Assembly: GCA_900546645.1 (NCBI GenBank)
Contig: URDR01000025.1
Coordinates: 1-34,206 of the forward strand
DNA length: 34,206 bases
Source of the DNA: an uncultured Bacteroides sp.
GTDB taxonomy: Bacteria; Bacteroidota; Bacteroidia; Bacteroidales; Bacteroidaceae
Direction of reading: 5' to 3'
Under the pieces are notes generated by a model. It did no database searches. It was not told where the DNA came from and worked only from the letters and a program-made list of their open reading frames with translations. Below, piece after piece: positions 8,017-15,930 of the stretch; within the stretch, counting starts at the first letter, position 1; every line of letters begins with the position of its first letter. The position numbers were made by a program, and so were the translations under genes.

Positions 8017-8433
8017 ATGACAATAAAACAATTATCGGTATTCTTGGAAAACAAGACCGGAAGAATCAATGATGTAGTCCGTACGTTAGGAAAAAACGGA
8101 ATTAATATGCATGCCTTCAGTATGGCAGAAACGGCAGATTTTGGAATCTTACGCTTAATAGTATCAGATGTAGACAAGGCGGTGGAGGTATTAAGAGAGC
8201 AAGATTTTGCCGTGATGTCAACCGATGTGGTTTGTCTGGACTGTGAGAATGTTCCCGGCTCATTGGCTGTGGTACTTGAGTATTTGGCTGCCGAGCAGAT
8301 TTTCATTGATTATATGTATGCTTTTGCGCAAAACGACCGTGCGCACGTAGTGATTAAGCCGAATGATATGACACGCTGTCTGGAAGTACTTGAGCGTCAT
8401 CAGTGTGATGTGCTGACTAAGGATAAACTGTAA
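8017..8433 (+). CDS. Tandem ACT-domain amino-acid-binding protein
   Basis: A 138-residue protein made of two ACT domains and nothing else: about residues 1-66 (IKQLSVFLENKTGRINDVVR, then GINMHAFSMAET) and 70-138 (DCENVPGSLAVVLEYL). ACT domains bind amino acids and pass the signal to an enzyme or regulator. Stand-alone tandem ACT proteins commonly sit beside iorAB and paaK, so aromatic amino acids are the likely ligand. No DNA-binding or catalytic part is visible, so it would have to act by contacting one of the operon enzymes or an unlinked regulator. It is the last gene of the operon and is followed by strong hairpins. The partner is unknown. Confidence 0.88.
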   Translation: MTIKQLSVFLENKTGRINDVVRTLGKNGINMHAFSMAETADFGILRLIVSDVDKAVEVLREQDFAVMSTDVVCLDCENVPGSLAVVLEYLAAEQIFIDYMYAFAQNDRAHVVIKPNDMTRCLEVLERHQCDVLTKDKL

Positions 8434-8478
8434 AGATGCTGACTGCCTGATTCTTTGGGATAGTGTGCTGAAGCATAT

Positions 8479-8566
8479 AAAAAATGCCTTGATGTTTTTT
8501 TTAAAACATTGAGACGTTTAATTTTAAACGTCAAGGCATTTTTTCTGAAACGCCAAGGCATTTTTT
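8479..8566. terminator. Strong bidirectional terminator after the ACT gene
   Basis: AAAAAATGCCTTGA (8479-8492) pairs perfectly with TCAAGGCATTTTTT (8531-8544), enclosing a second hairpin (ACGTTTAA/TTAAACGT). A further copy, GCCAAGGCATTTTTT at 8552-8566, can compete for the same left arm. Both right arms end in T6, a classic terminator for the plus strand. The A-rich left arm also serves the convergent minus-strand gene. Confidence 0.88.
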
Positions 8567-8601
8567 GGGAGGGGAGAAAAGTATATGAAAAATAGCAAGA
8601 T

Positions 8602-8639
8602 GCCATTCTGTTACAGAGTAGAGCCTGAAACAGAATGGC
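8602..8639 (-). terminator. Terminator of the S9B peptidase gene
   Basis: GCCATTCTGTT (8602-8612) and AACAGAATGGC (8629-8639) form a perfect 11-bp stem 35 bases past the peptidase stop. On the minus strand the stem is followed after a few bases by TATTTTT. Confidence 0.7.
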
Positions 8640-8673
8640 GTCTTTGTGTATTGTTTCTTTCAAAAAATACAGT

Positions 8674-10908
8674 TTATCTTCCTCCAGCCGGCAGATTCTT
8701 AAGGAAGTAGTCTGCCATTGACTTGCGCAGATGGTAAGTCGTTCCTTCGCCTTCATGGATGCTATGTGTACGCATCGGATAGGAAAGCTGTGAGAAGATT
8801 TTTCCATAACGAATCAATTCATTGACCAGACGTTCGCAGTTCTGGTAGTGTACATTGTCATCGCCTGTTCCATGAATCAGCAATAAATTTCCTTTTAATC
8901 CGGAAGCATAGCTGATAGGAGAACCTTTCCGGTATCCGTCCGGATTGTTTTGCGGTGTATTCATGTAACGTTCTTGATAAACGGTGTCATAAAGGCGCTG
9001 GTCGGCCACGAAAGCGATGGCTATACCGGTGTGGAATACTTCCGGATAGCGGAACATACAGTTCAATGTCTGGCTTCCACCGCCGCTCCATCCGGTAATA
9101 CCGATTCGGCTTGCATCAATGTAGCTATATTGACGTGCCAAGTCAAGAATACCGCGAGCTTGATCTTCGCTGGCAAATGTTCCTACCTCTCCGTAAATAC
9201 ACTTTCTCCACTCTCTACCGCGTGGAGCGCGTGCTCCTCTGTTTTCGATGCTTACCACAATATATCCCTGATTAGCCAAGTATTGGTGCCATAAATCTCC
9301 TCCGCCCCATACATCTTGTACGGTAGCATTGGCTGGTTCTCCATATACGTCGATGATGACCGGATATTTTTTTGAAGCATCGAAGTTTGCCGGTTTAATC
9401 ATCCATGCATCCAATTCTAATTCTCCGGAACGGACTTTGACAAACTCTTTCGGTTTTAATCCTAATGCTTGATATTCTGCTTTAGCCTGCGCATTGTCTT
9501 CAATCATGCGTACACTCTTATGGTTTGGCAGACTGACCATGTCGATTGCCGGAGGAGTAGCGGCGTTGCTGAATGAGTGCACAGCCCAGCGGCCGTTAGG
9601 CGATATATTATAACGGTGCTGTCCTGATTCGTTGGCAGGACTTAAGCGTTTCACTTCTCCGTTTCCGAATAAGTTGGCTGAGTAGAGGTAACGCTGGGTA
9701 AAGTTATCAGGCGAGGCAATGAAGTATACAATACCTTTTTTTATGTCCATGCCGACCTGTTCAATATAGTCAAAGTTTCCTTTCGTGATGGGCTCTGTCT
9801 TTTTGCCGTCGCGACTTACTCTGTACAAGTGACGCCATCCGTTACGTTCACTTTCCCAAGTAAACCATGTATTGTTTTTCAGCCAGGTTACATTGTCGTT
9901 TGTTTCCAGCCATGCCGCATCGGTATCGGTGAATATGTTTTCCGGCTGTGGATTTCCGATGGTTGCAATCCATACTTTGTTTGTGTTTTGCTGACGGTTC
10001 ATTTGCTGAATGAATAATTCATTGCTTTCCGGTATGAAATCCATGCGCATGATGTAGTTGTTGCGCGGGTCGCCCGGTATCTGAATCCAGGTTGTGGCTC
10101 CTCCAGCGACCGATACATAGCCCACTTTTACAGCTGAGTTGGTTGTTCCTGCTTTCGGATAAGGAAAGCGGTTAATTTTAGGATAAAGCGAATCTACATT
10201 ATTGATAATATCAAACCATCCGGTACCCTTGCTGTCGCTTTGCCAGTAAGCAATGTATTTGCTGTCTGGACTCCAGCGGAATCCGTCGCGGCAGTTGAAC
10301 TCTTCTTCATAAACCCAGTCGAAGGTTCCGTTGATGATTTCATCTGTTCCGTCGGTAGTTACGGCAGTGATGTGTCCGTTGCTCAACTCTTCTACATAGA
10401 TATTGTTCTGGCTGACATAAGCGGCTTTCCGGCTGTCTGGTGAGAACTTGGCAAACATCAGACTGCTTTCTGGCAAGGTTTTACCTAATTGCTGTAACTT
10501 TCCGCTTTTCATGTTGAGTACCCAGTAGTCACCGCGTGTGTCATAGCGCCATACTCGGCGTGTGTTTGTATAAATTAAGACTAATGAGTGGTCGGTGTTG
10601 AAGCTGAAGCTGCGTACTTGAAGCGTATCTTGAGTTCCCGGTTTTACGAGCATGGATGCGGGTATCAGCGTTTCCCGTTTTCCGCCTTTTGCCGGATAGG
10701 CAATAATGTCATATCCTCCGGCTGGATTTTTTTCGGAACGTGAGTAATGGTCGCCGTCTTCAAGCCAGTTTACATAGGTGCTTCCTTTGGTATGTATCAA
10801 TCCGCCATAGACTACATTTTCCAGTGTAGGTATCTGCTGCGCCTGCAAGATACTTCCTCCTGATAAAAAGAAAGCAATAGCGGTTAGGGTTTGAGTCAGT
10901 TTTTTCAT
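8674..10908 (-). CDS. Exported S9B prolyl dipeptidyl peptidase (DPP IV-like)
   Basis: A serine peptidase of 744 residues with an N-terminal signal peptide (MKKLTQTLTAIAFFLSGG, likely cut near LQAQ). The beta-propeller domain follows to about residue 480 and includes DWVYEEEF (197-204), the double-glutamate motif that holds the substrate amino terminus. The alpha/beta hydrolase domain carries S608 in GWSGGGSQT, D683 in HGTGDDNVH and H715 in THSIHEG. DPP IV enzymes release X-Pro or X-Ala dipeptides from peptide N-termini in the periplasm or at the surface. The nucleophile loop is GWSGGG rather than the usual GWSYGG, so specificity may differ. It is last in a cluster of three exported peptidases, 104 bases behind the C1 peptidase, with a hairpin in between. 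Confidence 0.92.
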   Translation of the reverse strand: MKKLTQTLTAIAFFLSGGSILQAQQIPTLENVVYGGLIHTKGSTYVNWLEDGDHYSRSEKNPAGGYDIIAYPAKGGKRETLIPASMLVKPGTQDTLQVRSFSFNTDHSLVLIYTNTRRVWRYDTRGDYWVLNMKSGKLQQLGKTLPESSLMFAKFSPDSRKAAYVSQNNIYVEELSNGHITAVTTDGTDEIINGTFDWVYEEEFNCRDGFRWSPDSKYIAYWQSDSKGTGWFDIINNVDSLYPKINRFPYPKAGTTNSAVKVGYVSVAGGATTWIQIPGDPRNNYIMRMDFIPESNELFIQQMNRQQNTNKVWIATIGNPQPENIFTDTDAAWLETNDNVTWLKNNTWFTWESERNGWRHLYRVSRDGKKTEPITKGNFDYIEQVGMDIKKGIVYFIASPDNFTQRYLYSANLFGNGEVKRLSPANESGQHRYNISPNGRWAVHSFSNAATPPAIDMVSLPNHKSVRMIEDNAQAKAEYQALGLKPKEFVKVRSGELELDAWMIKPANFDASKKYPVIIDVYGEPANATVQDVWGGGDLWHQYLANQGYIVVSIENRGARAPRGREWRKCIYGEVGTFASEDQARGILDLARQYSYIDASRIGITGWSGGGSQTLNCMFRYPEVFHTGIAIAFVADQRLYDTVYQERYMNTPQNNPDGYRKGSPISYASGLKGNLLLIHGTGDDNVHYQNCERLVNELIRYGKIFSQLSYPMRTHSIHEGEGTTYHLRKSMADYFLKNLPAGGR

Positions 10909-10947
10909 GTCATTTCAAATTTTAAGAATAGATAAACAGATAAGAAG

Positions 10948-10988
10948 AACGAGGTAACGAGGGAGGTCTCTTCCCTTGTTACCTCGTT
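10948..10988. terminator. Hairpin between the C1 and S9B peptidase genes
   Basis: AACGAGGTAACGAGGG (10948-10963) and CCCTTGTTACCTCGTT (10973-10988) form a 16-bp stem with one mismatch and a nine-base loop, 23 bases past the C1 peptidase stop. On the minus strand it is followed by a moderately T-rich stretch rather than a clean T run. It may attenuate read-through or stabilise the upstream transcript end. Confidence 0.55.
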
Positions 10989-11011
10989 TTGCTTTTCCGT
11001 ATTAATGAGAA

Positions 11012-12199
11012 TTAGTTGATTCCAAGCTTCTTTTTCATGTCTTTGGTCAGAGCGTCTTTGTGCATCAGTACATAGACAGTCTTTGCACGTACGAAGCTTT
11101 CAGACATATTCAGATAGCCTCCAAAATCATTGCGGGCTGTTCCCCATGAGTTCTTGGTGATATAATACTTCGTTCCGTTCTGGTCTTTTGCCAGGCCGGT
11201 GAGATGCATCAGGTGGTCGTCGGTGGTTACAAACGATTCATATCCAGCCTGACGCACTTCTTGAGTTACATTGATTTCCGGATAGGGACGTTCAAATTTG
11301 AAAACCTCAGCCAAACGGTCCTTTTCGTTCATCTTTTGCCAGCGTGCGAAGTCGGTTCCTTTTAAATCTTCGGTTTTTCCCACTTCTGGATTGATGGCAA
11401 CTCCATGTGTGTAGGCAAATCCGCGTTCACTTACATCTCCGTCCCATGCCACGGTAAATCCATTGTTTAGTGCGTAATCGGTGGCGGCCATCATCTCATC
11501 CAGCGGAAGATTATACATTTTGGCATGTTCCCAGTTGTCGGGGATTTCTACCTCAAATTCTTCATAAAAAGGTTTGTGTGAGAAGCTGGTCAGCATGACA
11601 TAGTCATTGCGGTTGATGCCCAGAGAGGCAGCAAACGATTTCGGAGTATATTCTTTTCCTTTATAAGTAAATGTTTCAGGAAGCTCGCCCATATAGATGT
11701 CAAACAAACTCTTGATTAGTTTATTGTATTCAGGGCTGCGTTTCCGTAATTTTACAGCTTGCTCGGCAATGGCAGTCATATATGAGGCTAATTCTCCGTG
11801 ATTGTGGTTCTTTGAATCGTAGTTGATTCCAGTGTACACTTCTTCGGGAACGATACCCACTTGTTCGAAAGCAGTAAACCAGCTGGGAGTCACACTTCCT
11901 TGTCCGATATTTCCGTTACCATGACGGAGGTAGTTGTCTTCCAGTTGATTCATATACTTTTGGCGGACAATGAACATTTCCGACAGGTCGTATTCACCTT
12001 TTCCCATACGGAGCAGTTCGGCTTCGATGAATGAAGTTGTGGCAAAGCACCAGCAGGTTCCGGTGGCAGCCTGGTTTTTAACAGGAGTTACTTTCTGGTT
12101 AACGATAGTAGTAAACTGATAGCCTTGTGTAGGCTGTTGTGCCCATAGGGTCGTTGAGACCAACGCAAGGGCAGCAAGTGTCATGGTTTTTGTTTTCAT
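11012..12199 (-). CDS. Exported C1-family cysteine peptidase (aminopeptidase C/bleomycin hydrolase type)
   Basis: A papain-fold peptidase of 395 residues with a signal peptide (MKTKTMTLAALALVSTTLWA, cut before QQPTQG). The oxyanion glutamine is Q43 and the nucleophile is C49 in GTCWCF. The catalytic histidine is probably H329 in TDDHLMHLTG, and the asparagine is N350 in TKNSWGT. The insertion pattern is that of the PepC/bleomycin hydrolase branch, but the protein is shorter than the usual ~450 residues and is exported instead of cytoplasmic. It probably trims amino acids or small peptides from the N-termini of peptides. It follows the C69 dipeptidase by 26 bases and should be co-transcribed from the promoter upstream of that gene. 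Confidence 0.9.
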   Translation of the reverse strand: MKTKTMTLAALALVSTTLWAQQPTQGYQFTTIVNQKVTPVKNQAATGTCWCFATTSFIEAELLRMGKGEYDLSEMFIVRQKYMNQLEDNYLRHGNGNIGQGSVTPSWFTAFEQVGIVPEEVYTGINYDSKNHNHGELASYMTAIAEQAVKLRKRSPEYNKLIKSLFDIYMGELPETFTYKGKEYTPKSFAASLGINRNDYVMLTSFSHKPFYEEFEVEIPDNWEHAKMYNLPLDEMMAATDYALNNGFTVAWDGDVSERGFAYTHGVAINPEVGKTEDLKGTDFARWQKMNEKDRLAEVFKFERPYPEINVTQEVRQAGYESFVTTDDHLMHLTGLAKDQNGTKYYITKNSWGTARNDFGGYLNMSESFVRAKTVYVLMHKDALTKDMKKKLGIN

Positions 12200-12225
12200 G
12201 GCTTGTTTATTTTGTATAGAGTTTG

Positions 12226-13824
12226 TTAGAATCCGAAACGATAGTCATTCCAATATTTGGCAGCCATTTCATCCCAACGTAGAATGGTTGCTCCGATAAA
12301 GTCTTTTGTATAATCTGTAAGAAAAGCTTTGGCACGTTCTTCTCCTTTGGTTTTAAGCAGTTCTTGATAACGGCTCTCTACCATAGGAAGTTCACTGAAG
12401 GCTTTATCTTCAAAGTGCAGGATGTTTTTTTCCATAATGCTGCGTGCGTTTCCCCAGCGTACGGTTGCCAGTTTATTGGCACGGCGGTAATGCCATAGGG
12501 CTGCATCTTCGCGGTAACGGTGATTGCCACAAATTTTATACATGGCAGGCAGGTCGGTAGTTCCTGCAAAAATGGGTACACGTGGACTTTGTCCCGGATT
12601 ATCCATCGAGAACCAACAAATACCGCCCACTGCGTTGGGAAGCCAACTACGTAATTGGATTACTGTAGAGTAGGCGCACTGGGGAACTGCAATGTTGCGG
12701 TATGATTTTACGGCTCCTTCTTTGATGCCGTTTAGCATCTGTACTTCATCGGGACGCATCCATGGGTTGGCTTTCGGGCTGATAATGGTATCTGTCTGTC
12801 CGGTCTTTCGATCTTTCTTTACGACTTTCAGGTTGCGGGTAACATCCCACTGAGTACCTTCGTAAGTTTGGCGAAGGAGTGCCATTACATCGGTGGCGTT
12901 CAGTTTTTTCTCAGGTTTTACGCTGAAAGGTAATTCTTCTGCATTTTCATCTAAGTTAAGTGAAGGGGCAATGGTGCTGAGTATAAAGAATTCCCGGACA
13001 CTGAAAGCTTGCCATTTTCCTGCGTAGTTAGGACCTCCATAGGCACGCCAAAACTTGAAGGGCTCTTTTCCGTCCCAGAGTTTCAGTTTTTTGGCTACTT
13101 CGAATACATTCTCTGAAGCCATGTAATTATCTTTGTCTTTCAGATTCAGTGTGCTGATGCGTGGAATGTTGGCCGATACACCGACTTCTCCGTCAGGGAT
13201 GCGTACGGCAGCCCATACGCCACCTATTTTATCCGGACCTTCTCCGAATATCTCAAAATGCCATACTTCTTTGGGGTCGGCGATGGTCAAACATTCTCCG
13301 GAATCTCCATAACCATATGTTTTTACCAGTTCTCCCATCAGCTGGATGGCTTGGCGAGCGGTAGAGCAGCGTTCCAAGGCAATGCGTGCAAGTTCTTCTA
13401 TCATGAACATGCCTTGTTTGTTTTGCAGTGTGTCACGACCGCTGATGGTGGTTTCGCCCATGGCAAGCTGTTTCTCGTTCATACATGGATAAGAGGTATC
13501 CAGAAAAGCATAGGTATTACGAACCTGTGGTATTTTCCCTTTTACGGTCAGATTGGTCTGGTCTTCGGGAAATTCAGTATGTATGCGTCCGTTATAAATG
13601 GCAGTTACGGTGTCATTCTTATAAGTTTTAGCCGGAACAACATTGACCCAAGAGCGATACCAGCTGTCGCAGGTGTGGCTGGTTATTACCGAACCGTCTG
13701 ATGAGGCTTCTTTTCCTACCATTATACTGGTGCAGCAGTCAGGGTCATGGAATAACGTATTTTGGGCTGCGAGTGATTGTGAAAGAGCCAGCCCGATAAT
13801 AAATAAAGTACCGTATAGTTTCAT
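12226..13824 (-). CDS. Exported C69-family dipeptidase (PepD type)
   Basis: An N-terminal-nucleophile dipeptidase of 532 residues. A signal peptide (MKLYGTLFIIGLALSQSLAA) is followed by about ten residues and then C31 in CCTSIMVGK, the expected nucleophile. Further family features are SSDGSVITSHTCDSWY, the GYGDSGECLTIADPKEVW region and WFSMDNPGQSPRVP. Family members split a broad range of dipeptides. Because C31 must become the N-terminus, the residues left after signal cleavage have to be removed, probably by self-processing between C30 and C31. It is the first gene of the peptidase cluster, with a near-perfect promoter 28 bases upstream. Together with the DPP IV-like and C1 enzymes it could finish the breakdown of peptides in the periplasm. 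Confidence 0.92.
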   Translation of the reverse strand: MKLYGTLFIIGLALSQSLAAQNTLFHDPDCCTSIMVGKEASSDGSVITSHTCDSWYRSWVNVVPAKTYKNDTVTAIYNGRIHTEFPEDQTNLTVKGKIPQVRNTYAFLDTSYPCMNEKQLAMGETTISGRDTLQNKQGMFMIEELARIALERCSTARQAIQLMGELVKTYGYGDSGECLTIADPKEVWHFEIFGEGPDKIGGVWAAVRIPDGEVGVSANIPRISTLNLKDKDNYMASENVFEVAKKLKLWDGKEPFKFWRAYGGPNYAGKWQAFSVREFFILSTIAPSLNLDENAEELPFSVKPEKKLNATDVMALLRQTYEGTQWDVTRNLKVVKKDRKTGQTDTIISPKANPWMRPDEVQMLNGIKEGAVKSYRNIAVPQCAYSTVIQLRSWLPNAVGGICWFSMDNPGQSPRVPIFAGTTDLPAMYKICGNHRYREDAALWHYRRANKLATVRWGNARSIMEKNILHFEDKAFSELPMVESRYQELLKTKGEERAKAFLTDYTKDFIGATILRWDEMAAKYWNDYRFGF

Positions 13825-13851
13825 AGTTACTTATTAAGTGTGAATTTGGTT

Positions 13852-13883
13852 CAAAATTATTAAAAAAAATGAGGGAGACCAAA
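13852..13883 (-). promoter_or_regulatory. Promoter of the peptidase cluster
   Basis: On the minus strand, TTTG (13880-13883) and TAATTTTG (13852-13859) are spaced by exactly 20 bases, matching the Bacteroides housekeeping consensus. Transcription should begin near 13845, with a leader of about 20 bases before the C69 dipeptidase ATG. Confidence 0.78.
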
Positions 13884-14064
13884 CTTTTTTATTCAAAAAC
13901 AAAGGATTTGCTTGATTTTTATCTTTTTGTCAAATATTTGTCCGTTCTTTTAATAAGCTTTGTGATGAGGCTATGAAACGAAGTTTTGTCAGGAGGATGC
14001 TTTTTGTTTATAACAAGGTATGAAATGGAAATAAGGTTGCTTTGTTATGTGTTTAGGATAAAAA

Positions 14065-14100
14065 GAAAGCATCTCCTTTTGTTATGTTGGAGATGCTTTC
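14065..14100 (-). terminator. Terminator of ygiQ
   Basis: GAAAGCATCTCC and GGAGATGCTTTC form a perfect 12-bp stem with a 12-base loop, directly after the ygiQ stop. The minus strand continues with T5. The rest of the gap up to the peptidase promoter shows nothing recognisable. Confidence 0.88.
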
Positions 14101-14103
14101 CTG

Positions 14104-15930
14104 TTAATATAATTTTTTGATCAGGTCACTGCGCCCAATTCGCTTTAGCTCATTGATGATGGAACGCCGTTCTTCGGGTTTGTACCAGAAGAAGAACATG
14201 CGCTGCGCCAGCTTTTCTTTCGGAGTTTTAGCCGAATAAATCGGTTCCAATGTGTAAGGATGATAGCCGGTATACCAAGCCTCGGTTGCAACCGTCATGG
14301 GAGTTGGTGTAAAGTCTTGCACTTGTTCCAGATGAAAGTCTAAGCGCTTGGTGGTTACAGCCAGTTCTGCCATGTCTTCTTCAGTGCATCCCGGGTGACT
14401 GCTGATAAAGTAAGGAATAATCTGCTGGCGCAGATTCAACTCAGCATTCAGCTTGTCAAAAATCTTTTTGAACTGATAGAACTGTTCAAAAGGAGGTTTG
14501 CGCATCAGGTATAAAACGTGATCGCTGGTATGTTCAGGGGCAACCTTCAGACGGCCGCTTACGTGGCGTGTAATCAGTTCACGGGTGTATTCGGCTGTGC
14601 TACGGTTAACAGCTTCATCTTTGCTCTGGTGGAGAAGAAGGTCATAGCGTACTCCACTTCCAATAAAGCTTTTCTTAATCCCCGGCAAAGCATCTACAGA
14701 ATGGTAAATGTCGAGTAGAGGGCGATGGTCTGTATTTAGGTTTGGACATACTTTGGGATGAATGCACGACGGGCGTTTACAGCGTTGACATAACTTTAAG
14801 TCTTTGCCTCCCATGCAGTACATGTTTGCTGACGGACCTCCCAGATCGCTGAGATATCCTTTGAAATCGGGCATTTGGGTAATAGCCTTTACTTCTTTTA
14901 AAATACTTTCCTTGCTTCTGCTTACAATGAACTTTCCCTGATGGGCTGAGATGGTGCAGAAAGCACATCCTCCAAAACATCCGCGGTGAATGTTGACCGA
15001 GAACTTAATCATTTCATAAGCAGGAATACGTTTCCCTTTATATTTAGGATGGGGAAGACGGGTATAGGGAAGGTCGAAAGACATATCCAGCTCGCCCTGA
15101 GTCATGGGAGGATAGGGTGGATTGACCACGACCGTACGGTTTCCCACTTGCTGGAGAATGCGTGCGGCGGTATATTTGTTAGATTCTTCTTCTATGTGAC
15201 GAAAGTTTTGTGCTTGTTTTTTCTTGTCTTTCAAGCATTCTTCGTGTGAGAAAAGGGTTAAGTCGTCTGCCGTGTTATCCGGACAAACTTTTTCACCGGA
15301 GTGCGTCAGATAAGCCGTCTGAGGAATATCATGGGGAATTTCTTGACTTGTTTTCATGCGACGGCAAAGTTCCATGATAGGCTTTTCTCCCATTCCGTAG
15401 ATGAGTAAGTCTGCAGGTGCGTCCACCAAGATAGACGGGCGTACTTTATCTTGCCAATAATCAAAGTGAGTCAAGCGCCGGAGTGATGCTTCAATGCCTC
15501 CTAAGATGACAGGTACATCCGGGTAAAGTTTTTTTAGAATTTGTGTATATACGATGCTTGGATACTCGGGGCGCATATCATGGCGTCCGTCAGGGGTATA
15601 AGCATCTTCACTGCGCAACCGCCGGTTGGCTGTGTATTTATTGACCATACTGTCCATGCAGCCGGGAGAAACCCCGAAGAATAAACGGGGACGACCCAGT
15701 TTTTTAAAGTCACGTAAGTCGTCCCGCCAGTTTGGTTGGGGAATGATTGCAACACGCAGTCCTTGTGATTCAAGCATACGTCCGATGACAGCAGCTCCGA
15801 ATGACGGGTGATCCACATATGCATCTCCACTGAATAGAATTACATCCAGTTCGTCCCATCCCCTGAGTTCTACTTCTTTTTTTGTAGTAGGTAACCAGTC
15901 GGTTAAATTATTCTGTTGTTTCTTTATCAC
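14104..15930 (-). CDS. ygiQ: YgiQ family radical SAM protein
   Basis: A 608-residue member of the YgiQ (UPF0313) family. The N-terminal domain carries FSGDAYVDHPSFG (33-45), and the radical SAM cluster motif is C318, C322 and C325 in HRGCFGGCAFCTISAHQG. Later family signatures include GGPSANMY, a cysteine cluster around CQRCKRPSCIHPKVCPN and KVAPEHTSDHVL. The biochemical role of the family is not established. The start at 15930 overlaps the preceding 102-residue gene by 23 bases, which suggests coupled translation. It is followed by a clean terminator. Family assignment is firm and function is open. Confidence 0.95.
   Translation of the reverse strand: MIKKQQNNLTDWLPTTKKEVELRGWDELDVILFSGDAYVDHPSFGAAVIGRMLESQGLRVAIIPQPNWRDDLRDFKKLGRPRLFFGVSPGCMDSMVNKYTANRRLRSEDAYTPDGRHDMRPEYPSIVYTQILKKLYPDVPVILGGIEASLRRLTHFDYWQDKVRPSILVDAPADLLIYGMGEKPIMELCRRMKTSQEIPHDIPQTAYLTHSGEKVCPDNTADDLTLFSHEECLKDKKKQAQNFRHIEEESNKYTAARILQQVGNRTVVVNPPYPPMTQGELDMSFDLPYTRLPHPKYKGKRIPAYEMIKFSVNIHRGCFGGCAFCTISAHQGKFIVSRSKESILKEVKAITQMPDFKGYLSDLGGPSANMYCMGGKDLKLCQRCKRPSCIHPKVCPNLNTDHRPLLDIYHSVDALPGIKKSFIGSGVRYDLLLHQSKDEAVNRSTAEYTRELITRHVSGRLKVAPEHTSDHVLYLMRKPPFEQFYQFKKIFDKLNAELNLRQQIIPYFISSHPGCTEEDMAELAVTTKRLDFHLEQVQDFTPTPMTVATEAWYTGYHPYTLEPIYSAKTPKEKLAQRMFFFWYKPEERRSIINELKRIGRSDLIKKLY

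Noticed and set aside
8400..8807. 135-codon minus-strand frame across the ACT and S9B peptidase gene ends
   Set aside because: It runs through the terminator hairpins and overlaps two well-supported genes.
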